DNA from: JACMLD01 sp044223995
GTDB taxonomy: Bacteria; Bacteroidota; Bacteroidia; Chitinophagales; Chitinophagaceae
DNA length: 64,000 nucleotides
Reading direction: 5' to 3'
NCBI GenBank assembly: GCA_044223995.1
Contig: JBGALE010000003.1
Location: 248,001-312,000, forward strand
Made by a program: the position numbers and the translations under genes. The notes below the pieces were generated by a model. That model was not told the origin of the DNA. It was given only the letters and a program-made list of their open reading frames with translations, and did not search any database. This document shows positions 1 through 7,606 of this stretch, one piece after another (within the stretch, counting starts at the first letter, position 1; every line of letters begins with the position of its first letter).

Positions 1-38
1 AAGTCGCCATAATGAATTTCCTGTAGTTGCGCAGGATG

Positions 39-320
39 TTATAGCTGTTGAACCTTTGTCAGCACCCAGCTTTCTTTTATTTCTTCTTTTAGTTTTCGAA
101 CAATGTCTTCGAGCCCTTCGTACCAGTCGAGGTGCGGGCTCCATTCCCTGCAACCACCAGGCGCGTCGGGACATTGTGTATCTTCCCAGACTTTTCCGAA
201 GGAAGGACAACGCGCACCTGTTGAAAATGTATCCCAGTATGTACCACAACTGCAGTGCCAGTATACGCCACCATCATGTTCCCAGTTGCAACGCGGACAG
301 CGAATCCGAATATTATCCAT
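39..320 (-). CDS. Small Cys-rich putative zinc-ribbon protein
   Basis: This 93-residue protein is not one I can name. It has seven cysteines, including CPRC at residues 8-11, a CSC pair at 23-25, and single cysteines near 38, 50 and 57, several followed by aromatic residues. That pattern suggests one or two structural zinc sites. The C-terminal third is a charged helix without cysteines. No signal peptide or membrane segment is visible, so it is probably cytosolic. It is transcribed divergently from the VOC gene on its right, and the gap between them could hold promoters for both. The assignment as zinc-binding is inference from cysteine spacing. Confidence 0.6.
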   Translation of the reverse strand: MDNIRIRCPRCNWEHDGGVYWHCSCGTYWDTFSTGARCPSFGKVWEDTQCPDAPGGCREWSPHLDWYEGLEDIVRKLKEEIKESWVLTKVQQL

Positions 321-447
321 AACTTACTGTTTTCTGTTTTGCAGATTTATTTTTGCAGCACATCGTTGCAAACAATTCCTGTAAAATTCTAATTTTTGAC
401 CATCATTTTTGTTAACAGCACCACCTCATACAAAACATACACTTATC

Positions 448-855
448 ATGACCAATACTCCAGCAAAAAGAAAAAAGATAAACACCGGGATTTCACCCTG
501 GCTTTCCGTCAGCAATGTTGCGAAGGCGCTGGAATTTTACCAGGCTGCCTTTAATGCAACAACAGTGTACCGGATGGACAACCCGGAAGATGGAAGTTTT
601 GTGGCACGTCTTTCCGTTGACGGAGCAGAATTCTGGATCAGTGAAGCAGGAAAAGACAAGGCGGCACCGCAAACCGCTGGCGAACCCATTCGCATGATCC
701 TGACTGTTAGTGATCCGGATGCAATATTTCAGCAGGCAATGAATGCGGGCGCTGCTGAAATATTTCCCGTAGGCGAGGAATATGGCTGGCGATTGGGCAG
801 GATTGCCGATCCTTTTGGTATTCACTGGGAAATCGGGTACGAACTGTCACATTAA
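448..855 (+). CDS. VOC superfamily (PhnB/glyoxalase-like) protein
   Basis: This is a single-module VOC (vicinal oxygen chelate) protein of 135 residues. The N-terminal half carries the strand-helix pattern SPWLSVSNVAKALEFYQAAF, and the C-terminus has the typical DPFGIHWEIG ending seen in PhnB-like members. I chose the ATG at 448 rather than the in-frame ATG at 409 because the family fold begins a few residues after it and the extra 13 residues look non-coding. Members of this family are metal-dependent lyases, dioxygenases or antibiotic-binding proteins, so the substrate is unknown. No partner gene is adjacent: the next gene is convergent. Confidence 0.8.
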   Translation: MTNTPAKRKKINTGISPWLSVSNVAKALEFYQAAFNATTVYRMDNPEDGSFVARLSVDGAEFWISEAGKDKAAPQTAGEPIRMILTVSDPDAIFQQAMNAGAAEIFPVGEEYGWRLGRIADPFGIHWEIGYELSH

Positions 856-873
856 TATCATTTCGTGCCGTCA

Positions 874-2169
874 TTATGCGGGCAGGAAAATCTTAAATCT
901 TTCGTAGCAATATTTTGTCAGGAGTTCCCTATCATCAGGATGTGCAATATCAATCAGCGCCTTTGCACGTTGCCGTAAATTTTTCCCAAACAGAAATGCG
1001 CTTCCGTATTCTGTCACTATATAATGCACGTGTCCGCGTGTAGTGACCACACCGGCGCCTTCGCGCAGATGGGGAACAATCCGTGGAATACCCTTTGCCG
1101 TACGGCTGCTGAGTGCAATGATGGGTTTGCCGCCATCGCTCAATGCAGCACCACGCATAAAATCCATCTGCCCTCCAATACCGCTGTATTGCATTTGACC
1201 AATGCTATCGGCACATACCTGGCCGGTGAGATCCACTTCAATGGCACTGTTGATAGCAATCACCCGCGGATTACGACGGATAACATGCGGATCATTTACA
1301 TAATCAATATCGAGGAAAGCAAAGGCAGGGTTGTCATTAACATAATCGTATAAACGTCTGGTGCCAAGTGCAAAAGAGGTAACAGATTTATTGGGGTGAA
1401 TTTTTTTCTTCCTGTTGTTAATCACATCTTTCTCCACCAAATCAATAATACCATCACTCAGCATCTCGGTGTGAACACCCAGATCTTTGTGATTAACCAG
1501 GTAGCGCAAAACGGCATCCGGGATGGTACCGATACCCATTTGCAAAGTGCTGCCGTTGTCAATCAGGGCAGCTACATTTTTCCCGATGATCATTTCGGTT
1601 TCACCTACTTTGATACCGTAATTCTCTTCGGTAAGTTCGGAGGAATGAAATACCATTTTTGAAAACCGATCGGTATGGATCATACCGTCGCCATGGGTGC
1701 GCGGCAGTAAGGGATTCACCAACGCAATGATTTGTTTGGCATTGTCGACAGCAGATCGCGCAATATCAATGGAGAGGCTCAGGGAGCAATATCCATGTAC
1801 ATCCGGTTGTGATACCTGCACAATAGCCACATCAATGGGTAATATATTTCTCCTGAAAAGATCGGGAATATCGCTCAGGAAAACTGGTGTAAAGTCTGCA
1901 CGACCTTCTGCCACTGCTTGCCGTACAGGAGTTGATACAAACAAAGAGTTGATATGAAAAGCAGTCTGGTATTGCGGCTTATCCAATTCGATATCACCTT
2001 TAAGGCTGATGGAAACCAGTTCCACATCTTTCAGGCGGTCGCTTTCCTTTGCCAGTTCCTTCAACAGGTAAGTAGGTGTACATACACCGCCATGTATAAA
2101 AACGCGTTGCCCGCTCTGTATGAGTGATAAGGCTTCTGAAGCAGGTACATAGTTAAATGGATGGATCAT
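874..2169 (-). CDS. Acetyl-CoA hydrolase/transferase family protein (4-hydroxybutyrate CoA-transferase-like)
   Basis: At 431 residues the protein matches the usual length of the acetate/4-hydroxybutyrate CoA-transferase family, which moves CoA between acyl-CoA and a free acid through a glutamyl-CoA thioester. The CoA-binding motif GIGTIPDAVL, a candidate catalytic Glu in NSAIEVDLTGQV, the glycine loop YSGIGGQMDF and the C-terminal VTEYGSAFLFGKNLRQRA segment are all present. No signal peptide is seen, so it acts in the cytosol, probably in acetate or short-chain acyl-CoA handling. It stands alone, convergent with the VOC gene. Acetyl-CoA hydrolase activity is the main alternative, since the family contains both activities. 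Confidence 0.88.
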   Translation of the reverse strand: MIHPFNYVPASEALSLIQSGQRVFIHGGVCTPTYLLKELAKESDRLKDVELVSISLKGDIELDKPQYQTAFHINSLFVSTPVRQAVAEGRADFTPVFLSDIPDLFRRNILPIDVAIVQVSQPDVHGYCSLSLSIDIARSAVDNAKQIIALVNPLLPRTHGDGMIHTDRFSKMVFHSSELTEENYGIKVGETEMIIGKNVAALIDNGSTLQMGIGTIPDAVLRYLVNHKDLGVHTEMLSDGIIDLVEKDVINNRKKKIHPNKSVTSFALGTRRLYDYVNDNPAFAFLDIDYVNDPHVIRRNPRVIAINSAIEVDLTGQVCADSIGQMQYSGIGGQMDFMRGAALSDGGKPIIALSSRTAKGIPRIVPHLREGAGVVTTRGHVHYIVTEYGSAFLFGKNLRQRAKALIDIAHPDDRELLTKYCYERFKIFLPA

Positions 2170-2469
2170 GGATGCTGTTGTTTAATTAGCGCAAAATAAA
2201 CCCATATTTCATTCTCCGATTAAGAGGATTATCATTTGGAAATATGATTTAAATAAGCCCTTTGGCTGTAAAAAGCTGTCCCTGATCCCCTTGCCTTATC
2301 TGGCAAATCTAACCTGAAATAACCCTGCTCACCAGGTAAACTGATAAAAATCAGTCAGCCGCCGCTGACCAGAATCCTTTTTGTCAATGATGACTGTCAC
2401 AGTTTCTGGCTGGCGCACCGGCGTAGCTTACTATGGGAAATTATATTCATTCATCCTAAAAATACAACC
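2170..2469. other. Intergenic region between divergent genes, with two small hairpins
   Basis: This 300-base spacer separates the divergent CoA-transferase and PepSY-like genes. I see no credible ORF. It holds two adjacent perfect hairpins: CTGAT/ATCAG with an AAAA loop at 2341-2354 and GTCAGC/GCTGAC with a CGCC loop at 2354-2369, followed by a short T-run. They may be regulatory or a weak terminator, but their role is unclear. Confidence 0.4.
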
Positions 2470-2967
2470 ATGAAGAAGCAAACGATTGCAAGGATGTGGA
2501 TGGTTGTGCTGCTGACGTTTGTCGGTATCAGCATATATGGACAAGATACCATTCCTATCCAGACATTACCGCCGGTTACGGTGACGGCCACCAAAAAGGC
2601 TGTTCCGGAAAGGGTTTGGAAAAATTTCCGCAGCTATTTCGGAAATGCCGAAAACCCCAAATGGTACATGGCCAATAAAGATTACCTGGTAAAATTCATG
2701 ACAGATGAAAAACTGAACCATGCATTGTTCACCAAACGTGGTAGCCTGGTATACCATATTAGCTATGGTTATGAAAAGAATTTACCGGACGATATCAGAT
2801 CACAGGTTAGAAAAGCATACCTGGATTATACCATTACCCGGGCTATTAAAGTAATGGAAGCCGATCGGCTTATCTGGGTTATCAACCTGGAGGACAATAA
2901 AAGACTAATACTGGTGAGGGTAGAAGAGGGCGAACTGGAAGAAGTGGAAAAACTGGATAAGACCTGA
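2470..2967 (+). CDS. Secreted PepSY-like/BLIP-like protein
   Basis: The protein has 165 residues with a clear signal peptide (residues 1-24, ending near IYGQ). The mature part starts with TLPPVTVTATKK, then an alpha/beta domain with the pattern NPKWYMANKDYLVKFM and LDYTITRAIKVMEADRLIWV, which resembles the small periplasmic PepSY-like or beta-lactamase-inhibitor-like proteins common in Bacteroidota. A second member lies at 41113-41556. Function is unknown: such proteins are thought to bind peptides or modulate envelope sensors. The VTVTAT stretch looks like the TonB box of receptors, which is unusual on a soluble protein. It is monocistronic and faces the ThuA-like gene. Confidence 0.7.
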   Translation: MKKQTIARMWMVVLLTFVGISIYGQDTIPIQTLPPVTVTATKKAVPERVWKNFRSYFGNAENPKWYMANKDYLVKFMTDEKLNHALFTKRGSLVYHISYGYEKNLPDDIRSQVRKAYLDYTITRAIKVMEADRLIWVINLEDNKRLILVRVEEGELEEVEKLDKT

Positions 2968-3054
2968 ACTGCTTTGATACCATACAACCAACACCGGGGA
3001 TTGTGCTTCGTGTATAGTTCCCGGTTATCCTTTACTGTTAGAGGAAGCAGTTGA

Positions 3055-3891
3055 TCAGTTTTTTGTTTTTTTATTCCCCAACCAGAGGATGGCGTCGGCA
3101 ATGAACCTGTTTTGAACTTCATTGGCAAACTGGAATGATAATTCTTTATTCGTTCCGTGGTCGTAGTCGATATCGTTGTGCCCCATATTCACATAGAGCA
3201 TGCGGTATTTTTTATTTGTCCATACCACGGGGTAATAACCGCTGTGCCATATCTCGTAGAGTTTTGGCCCGTTACCGAGAGGGAAACTGGTGGAATCAAT
3301 AGACAATAAAATATCAATATCAGGATTTAACCGTATATCTTTTTCCCAACTGTACCATTCATTGGGTGAGGAGGTGAAAGTGGCAGGTAAGTGTTTTACC
3401 GTCGGATGTTTTTTGTCTTCCACGCGCAATACAGCGCTGGTGGGGTGCCAGGTATTACCCTTGTATTGCCCCGAGCCAATAAATACATTGTGGTACCAGT
3501 CCCAGTTTTGTGGAAAATCAGAAGGGGTGAGGGCAAAGCCGGCAAAATGAAAACCCATCCATCCGCCGCCGTTTTCCATGTATTGCTGAAAAGCTTTGCG
3601 CTGCTCCGGCGCTTCGGGCCTGGTATCGAGAAATAAGACTACCTGGTATTGTGATAAGAATTCGGTATTGAGTTTAGACCAATCGTTCGTAGAGTCATAA
3701 CTAAAATGGTATTGCGTGGCGAGTTTTGGAAAAAAAAGATTGGCTTCATGGACAAAACTGATATGAGCCAGGTCGCTCTTAGCGGTATAAAAGGCAATGA
3801 CTTTGAACAAAGGTTCTTTGTTTTGCGTCTTAGTACCAATCACAAACGTGAGCAGGATGACGACGGCAAATATTTTTCTAAATATTGACAT
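3055..3891 (-). CDS. Secreted ThuA-like domain protein
   Basis: This is a ThuA-like protein of 278 residues, a family with a class I glutamine-amidotransferase-like fold often tied to carbohydrate use in Bacteroidota and Planctomycetes. Features include the strand FKVIAFYTAKSD, the central YMENGGGWMGFHFAGF turn, WYHNVFIG, and the C-terminal MLYVNMGHNDIDYDHG followed by ADAILWLG. An N-terminal hydrophobic stretch (residues 4-18) looks like a signal peptide. I prefer the ATG at 3891 to the one at 3906, because it puts the charged MSIFRK directly before the hydrophobic core. The catalytic residues of true amidotransferases are not evident, so the enzymatic role is open. Confidence 0.82.
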   Translation of the reverse strand: MSIFRKIFAVVILLTFVIGTKTQNKEPLFKVIAFYTAKSDLAHISFVHEANLFFPKLATQYHFSYDSTNDWSKLNTEFLSQYQVVLFLDTRPEAPEQRKAFQQYMENGGGWMGFHFAGFALTPSDFPQNWDWYHNVFIGSGQYKGNTWHPTSAVLRVEDKKHPTVKHLPATFTSSPNEWYSWEKDIRLNPDIDILLSIDSTSFPLGNGPKLYEIWHSGYYPVVWTNKKYRMLYVNMGHNDIDYDHGTNKELSFQFANEVQNRFIADAILWLGNKKTKN

Positions 3892-3993
3892 TCTAATAAC
3901 TGTCATATCAGTAAATGTAGAAACAAACTTTCAAATCTTAACTAAAAAATAGATTGAGCATGGGTTGTTGTTGTGTGAGCTTGGGTGATGTTT

Positions 3994-4689
3994 CTATAAA
4001 GCTTTCTTTATAAAAATATATTTTAGTGAGGGCAATAGTATTAGCAGCAAAAAGGAAATACACAAAAGGTAATTATGTCTCAACATGAATTTTATTTCAT
4101 CCAATTTGTAAATCATTTCGCTTAAAAAGATATCCCAATTTGAGGGTAACGGATGCTTCGGTATATCTATAAACTTCCCTGTTTCAATAACTAATGCCTC
4201 GCTATTCCCTTCGTATTTATTTTGGCGGGGAGGCGAGTTAGGGAGAAAATAAAAACAATCATCCACCAATGCGTATCTTTTGTAGTCATAAATAATCGCC
4301 TGGTTAACTAACCAGATAAAATTATCATATGTAGTGCTATTGTCAAGTCTTATCTTCAATACGGAGTTCATATCATGTGTATACTGCAATCTTTGAATTT
4401 CCCGGTGAATTGTACCTAATCTTGACTCCAGGTCATAATTCTCCCTCTCCACGTCAATATTGTATTCATAGCTTAGTGATATTTCAATAATTTTTTTATG
4501 TTTTATATATTCATATACTGAATATTTTGAAAAAATAAGCGCTTCTTTTGGGGGCTTTTTATCAGAAGGTAAATACAAACTCAAAACGGTTTGTAGTGGT
4601 TTATCTTCGGGAACTAGTACATAAAGGAGAATTGGTAACCAGATGAGGCTGATTAACCCCGGCACATAAAACAGTTTTTTTCTGGTCAT
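3994..4689 (-). CDS. Unknown protein with two terminal membrane helices
   Basis: I do not recognise this 231-residue protein. It has one hydrophobic helix near the N-terminus (residues 8-26) and another near the C-terminus (about 207-225), with a long soluble middle that must lie on one side of the membrane. The middle section has the sequence LDNSTTYDNFIWLVNQAI followed by a YALVDDCFYFLP strand. The coding DNA is visibly more AT-rich than its neighbours, which may reflect recent acquisition or low expression. I chose the ATG at 4689 over 4707 because it gives the charged start MTRKK before the helix. Its left end is about 85 bases from the ThuA gene start. Confidence 0.6.
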   Translation of the reverse strand: MTRKKLFYVPGLISLIWLPILLYVLVPEDKPLQTVLSLYLPSDKKPPKEALIFSKYSVYEYIKHKKIIEISLSYEYNIDVERENYDLESRLGTIHREIQRLQYTHDMNSVLKIRLDNSTTYDNFIWLVNQAIIYDYKRYALVDDCFYFLPNSPPRQNKYEGNSEALVIETGKFIDIPKHPLPSNWDIFLSEMIYKLDEIKFMLRHNYLLCISFLLLILLPSLKYIFIKKAL

Positions 4690-4744
4690 ACCAATTAGAT
4701 ACAGCACTGCTAGATTTCCATATCAATATTGACAAGGTGAAAAA

Positions 4745-5512
4745 TTATATCCCGGTGGAAGCCGTTTCTCTCATCTTCTTCAATTCTCCTTTGATCAATT
4801 CAAACCAATTGGCATTGGCCCTTCTCTCCCTGGCACCTAAATGGGGTACTTCACCCAGCACATCATTGAATACTTGTTGGGCATCTGCTTTCCTGTTTTC
4901 CCTAAGCAAGAAAAGGCCATACTGGTACCGGGCTTCAAAGTTGGCATACCGCGCCTTCATGGATAAAAACTCTTTTTCAGCAGCGGCGGGATTACCGGCA
5001 TAGTCCAGTGAAATAGCATACCGCACATGCGCGGGGGAGCGGTTGAATTTTAAAGAACCATATATTTTTTTTGCAAAGGGGATTACCTTTTCATACTGGT
5101 GCAGGTTATAATAACAATATATCAGTTGGGTCAATACATGTTCATTTTCTGTAAAGGCGCCGGTAAGACCCGATTCGTACAGGTCAATGGCTTTTTGGAT
5201 CTGCCCTGCCTGCTGGTATGCATCGGCGAGCGATATGCGGTTATTAAAAGTATCCGCAAAGCGCAACTGTTCTTCCAGCCTTTTAATTTTCCCGGTAGGG
5301 TTAAATATGGTACCTACACCAGACTGAACATTTTGAATATCGTTGCGGTTGATCATTTCCGTGAAAATATAGGCAATACATCCTATCAGGGGCAGGAAGA
5401 CAATCACCCAAATCCATTTGTTCTGGTTGTTCCTGCGCAGGCAGTGAATGGCACAAATAGCCTGGAGGCCGATGACGATGTAGTAAAAATAGGTGTTCCC
5501 AAAAAAATACAT
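4745..5512 (-). CDS. PLDc_N-type membrane segment plus TPR-repeat protein
   Basis: The 255-residue protein starts with two hydrophobic helices (about residues 5-22 and 32-50) joined by a basic NNQNKW turn and ending PLIGCIAYIF. This matches the short membrane module found at the N-terminus of cardiolipin synthases (PLDc_N). After that come helix pairs typical of tetratricopeptide repeats, for example RISLADAYQQAGQIQKAIDL and LIYCYYNLHQYEKVIPFA, up to residue 240. There are no phospholipase D HKD motifs, so it is not a synthase. It is probably a membrane-anchored scaffold facing the cytosol or periplasm. A TATTTTTG promoter element lies upstream at 5544-5551. Confidence 0.7.
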   Translation of the reverse strand: MYFFGNTYFYYIVIGLQAICAIHCLRRNNQNKWIWVIVFLPLIGCIAYIFTEMINRNDIQNVQSGVGTIFNPTGKIKRLEEQLRFADTFNNRISLADAYQQAGQIQKAIDLYESGLTGAFTENEHVLTQLIYCYYNLHQYEKVIPFAKKIYGSLKFNRSPAHVRYAISLDYAGNPAAAEKEFLSMKARYANFEARYQYGLFLLRENRKADAQQVFNDVLGEVPHLGARERRANANWFELIKGELKKMRETASTGI

Positions 5513-5543
5513 ACGGGGTGGAGGATAGGTTATTTAATTCTTC

Positions 5544-5551
5544 CAAAAATA
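5544..5551 (-). promoter_or_regulatory. Bacteroidota -7 element (TAnnTTTG) for the TPR gene
   Basis: Read on the minus strand the site is TATTTTTG, an exact match to the Bacteroidota -7 consensus TAnnTTTG. It lies about 32 bases before the ATG of the PLDc_N/TPR gene. No clear -33 element is seen at the usual distance, so the call rests on the -7 match and position. Confidence 0.45.
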
Positions 5552-5603
5552 TACATCTGGAAGGGAATTTCTGCATTTTTTTGTCCGCCTGTATTATAAT
5601 AAA

Positions 5604-5628
5604 AAAGTCGCCCGAAACGGACGACTTT
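5604..5628 (-). terminator. Rho-independent terminator after the mini-ORF
   Basis: On the minus strand the sequence reads AAAGTCGTCCG, a TTT loop, and CGGGCGACTTT, followed by more T residues. One G-T wobble is included. It sits about 30 bases after the stop codon of the 27-codon ORF at 5659-5742, so that ORF would form a compact one-gene transcript. Confidence 0.75.
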
Positions 5629-5658
5629 ATCATCATGGCTATATTGAAACTTATCGTT

Positions 5659-5742
5659 TTAGGCTGCCAGTTTCCTTTTCTTTTTTCCACCACCTGACAA
5701 TGCTGCGAGCAATATCTGTGTGTCTATGTACTTACCTTTCAT
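5659..5742 (-). CDS. Candidate 27-residue peptide with its own terminator
   Basis: A short ORF reads MKGKYIDTQILLAALSG, then GGKKKRKLAA and a TAA stop. It begins with a moderately polar stretch, has a hydrophobic ILLAAL core, a GGG turn and a highly basic tail. The upstream sequence is very A/T-rich (TTAAAAATATTTTTT just before the ATG), which favours initiation in Bacteroidota. A strong terminator follows within about 30 bases. I do not recognise the peptide. It could be a leader, a small regulatory or membrane-active peptide, or the unmodified precursor of something, but no modifying enzyme is adjacent. It might also be an sRNA whose reading frame is chance. Confidence 0.4.
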   Translation of the reverse strand: MKGKYIDTQILLAALSGGGKKKRKLAA

Positions 5743-5923
5743 AAAAAATATTTTTAATGGTTTTAATAATCTGATGATTGTTTTTCTCTGGTTAATCATC
5801 TGCTACACTAAATAAGACGCAGCTTTGTACAGCAGGTTACAGTTCCTGCAACTATTTTTTCGGAAAATGGCGGCAACCCAATGGAAGACCTTGCCGTATA
5901 GCAGGTTAGTACAAAACTGAACC

Positions 5924-6307
5924 ATGAAAAAATGGCTTTTAATATCAGCAGTGGTGTCTTTTTGTTCCTGTGCCTACGACAAATCCATGCCGTCAATACC
6001 GCTGCCTTCCATTTTTGTCAACACCCCTTCAGAAAGCCAACATTTTGTTAATGGCGATACCATTCGCATTACAGGAACGGTTACACATACGGCTCCGCTA
6101 AACGCGGTCGCTGTACATTTGACGGATCTTACGACGAACAATGAATTTTTTCACAACCACTTCCTGGCGGATAATAAACTCGTGTATAATTTTTCTTCAG
6201 AATACATTGTCCCCAATAATATTCATACCAGTTTTAAAGTGGAGGTAGAGGCGGAAGATATTGATGGAAATGAAAGCAGCAAAGACATGATCATTACCGT
6301 CAATTAA
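5924..6307 (+). CDS. Small lipoprotein with Ig-like fold
   Basis: The product is 127 residues with a lipoprotein signal (VVSFCSC, lipidated Cys at about residue 14 or 16). The mature part has beta-strand periodicity: SIFVNTPSESQHFVNGDTI, then IRITGTVTHTAPLNAVAVHL and a final VEVEAEDIDGNESSKDMIITV. That is typical of immunoglobulin- or fibronectin-like domains in surface lipoproteins. The length and strand count suggest one such domain. It is probably anchored in the outer membrane. It sits between the mini-ORF and the mutarotase genes and no operon partner is obvious. Function unknown. Confidence 0.65.
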   Translation: MKKWLLISAVVSFCSCAYDKSMPSIPLPSIFVNTPSESQHFVNGDTIRITGTVTHTAPLNAVAVHLTDLTTNNEFFHNHFLADNKLVYNFSSEYIVPNNIHTSFKVEVEAEDIDGNESSKDMIITVN

Positions 6308-6378
6308 GGCAATCTCTTTTTTTATTTTATTTTCCGCAGCATCGTTTTTCATTTAAATTGCCCGGAAAATAACCAGTT

Positions 6379-7248
6379 ATGGTTTTTCTTGAAAACGATT
6401 CACTGCGTGTCTCCATACTTCCCAAGGGGGCAGAACTGCAAAATATTTATAACAAACAGAACCGGACAGAGTATTTATGGAATGGTAATCCTGCTTTCTG
6501 GGCAAAGCGTTCACCCGTGCTTTTCCCCATTGTAGGTACACTGAAAAACGATACTTATTTCTATGAGGGAAAATCTTACCAGCTCCCACGGCATGGTTTT
6601 GCACGCGATAAGGAATTTACTGTTGCCGGTCAATCTTCCACTTCCGCAACATTTACACTGGTTAGTAATGACAGTACTTTAACCGTGTTTCCATTTGCAT
6701 TCAGGTTTGATATTGTGTATACCATCGAGAGGGACACCGTCACCACCACTTACCGCGTTACCAATACCGGCGATAAGGACTTATATTTCTCTGTTGGCGG
6801 TCACCCCGCATTTAAAGTACCGTTATCCTTTGAATGCAGCTACGAGGAGTATTCACTTGAATTCAGTGAAACAGAAGATGCGCCCCGCTGGCCGATATCT
6901 GCAGAGGGCCTGATAGAGACAACGCCAACTCCTTTACTGGAACACAGTGAACAAATATCGCTCAGCAGGGAATTGTTTTACAAGGATGCGATTGTATTAA
7001 AGCAATTACAATCAAATAAAGTACGGTTGATTTGTGAAACATCAGACACAGGCCTGCTCTTCGACTTCACCGGATTTCCCTACCTTGGCATCTGGGCTGC
7101 AAAGAACGCCGACTTTGTATGTATTGAACCCTGGTGCGGTGTTGCTGACAGTGTTGCTGCCAATCAGCAACTGGCAGAGAAGGAAGGCATCAACCGCCTC
7201 GGTGCAGGTAAACAATTTGAAAGAAGCTGGAGCGTGACGGTGTATTAA
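6379..7248 (+). CDS. Aldose 1-epimerase family protein (mutarotase-like)
   Basis: The 289-residue protein belongs to the galactose-mutarotase fold and interconverts alpha and beta anomers of hexoses. Visible motifs are WNGNPAFWAKRSPVLFPIVG, the histidine motif HGFARDKEF near residue 74, the second histidine in GGHPAFKVP and the C-terminal glutamate in FVCIEPWCGVADS. This arrangement fits the LacX/YeaD-like subgroup rather than the classic GalM, though the exact sugar is unknown. It is cytosolic. The next gene, another mutarotase, follows after 22 bases, so they are likely co-transcribed with the hut genes. Confidence 0.88.
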   Translation: MVFLENDSLRVSILPKGAELQNIYNKQNRTEYLWNGNPAFWAKRSPVLFPIVGTLKNDTYFYEGKSYQLPRHGFARDKEFTVAGQSSTSATFTLVSNDSTLTVFPFAFRFDIVYTIERDTVTTTYRVTNTGDKDLYFSVGGHPAFKVPLSFECSYEEYSLEFSETEDAPRWPISAEGLIETTPTPLLEHSEQISLSRELFYKDAIVLKQLQSNKVRLICETSDTGLLFDFTGFPYLGIWAAKNADFVCIEPWCGVADSVAANQQLAEKEGINRLGAGKQFERSWSVTVY

Positions 7249-7270
7249 ACTTTATATTTAACAAACAGGT

Positions 7271-7603
7271 ATGGCTAAACGATATTGTCTGGCAGTTGAT
7301 TTAAAGGACGACCCGAAACTGATCGCCGAATACGAAGCATGGCACCAAAAAGTATGGCCTGCTGTTCTTGATTCTATTACGTCGTCCGGTATTGAAAAAA
7401 TGGAGATATACCGCATCATGAACCGCCTGTTTATGATCATGGAAACAACGGATCAATTCAGTTTTGAGAAAAAAGCTGCTGCCGATGCCGCCAATACAAC
7501 TGTCCAGGAGTGGGAGCAACTGATGTGGCAATACCAGCAATCGCTGCCCATCGCAACAAAAGGAGAGAAGTGGATGCTGATGGAAAAAATATTTGAATTG
7601 TAA
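7271..7603 (+). CDS. rhaM: L-rhamnose mutarotase
   Basis: The protein is 110 residues, close to the usual length of about 105. It is a dimeric alpha/beta barrel-like enzyme that interconverts L-rhamnose anomers. The segment LIAEYEAWHQKVWPAVLDSI carries the catalytic histidine (His25), followed by MEIYRIMNRLFMIMET and the C-terminal tryptophan-rich ATKGEKWMLMEKIF. No other rhamnose genes (rhaA, rhaB, rhaD) are in the window, so its pathway partner is unknown here. It lies 22 bases after the aldose epimerase gene and 3 bases before the hutI start, consistent with an operon. Confidence 0.88.
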   Translation: MAKRYCLAVDLKDDPKLIAEYEAWHQKVWPAVLDSITSSGIEKMEIYRIMNRLFMIMETTDQFSFEKKAAADAANTTVQEWEQLMWQYQQSLPIATKGEKWMLMEKIFEL

Positions 7604-7606
7604 TTG

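Noticed and set aside
2993..3025. ACCGGG/CCCGGT hairpin between the PepSY-like and ThuA-like genes
   Set aside because: The stem is only six bases and no T-run follows, so a terminator call is not supported.
5301..5693. A 130-residue minus-strand frame crossing the TPR gene start
   Set aside because: It overlaps the PLDc_N/TPR gene in another frame and has no promoter or domain. The mini-ORF at 5659-5742 in a different frame is better supported by its terminator.
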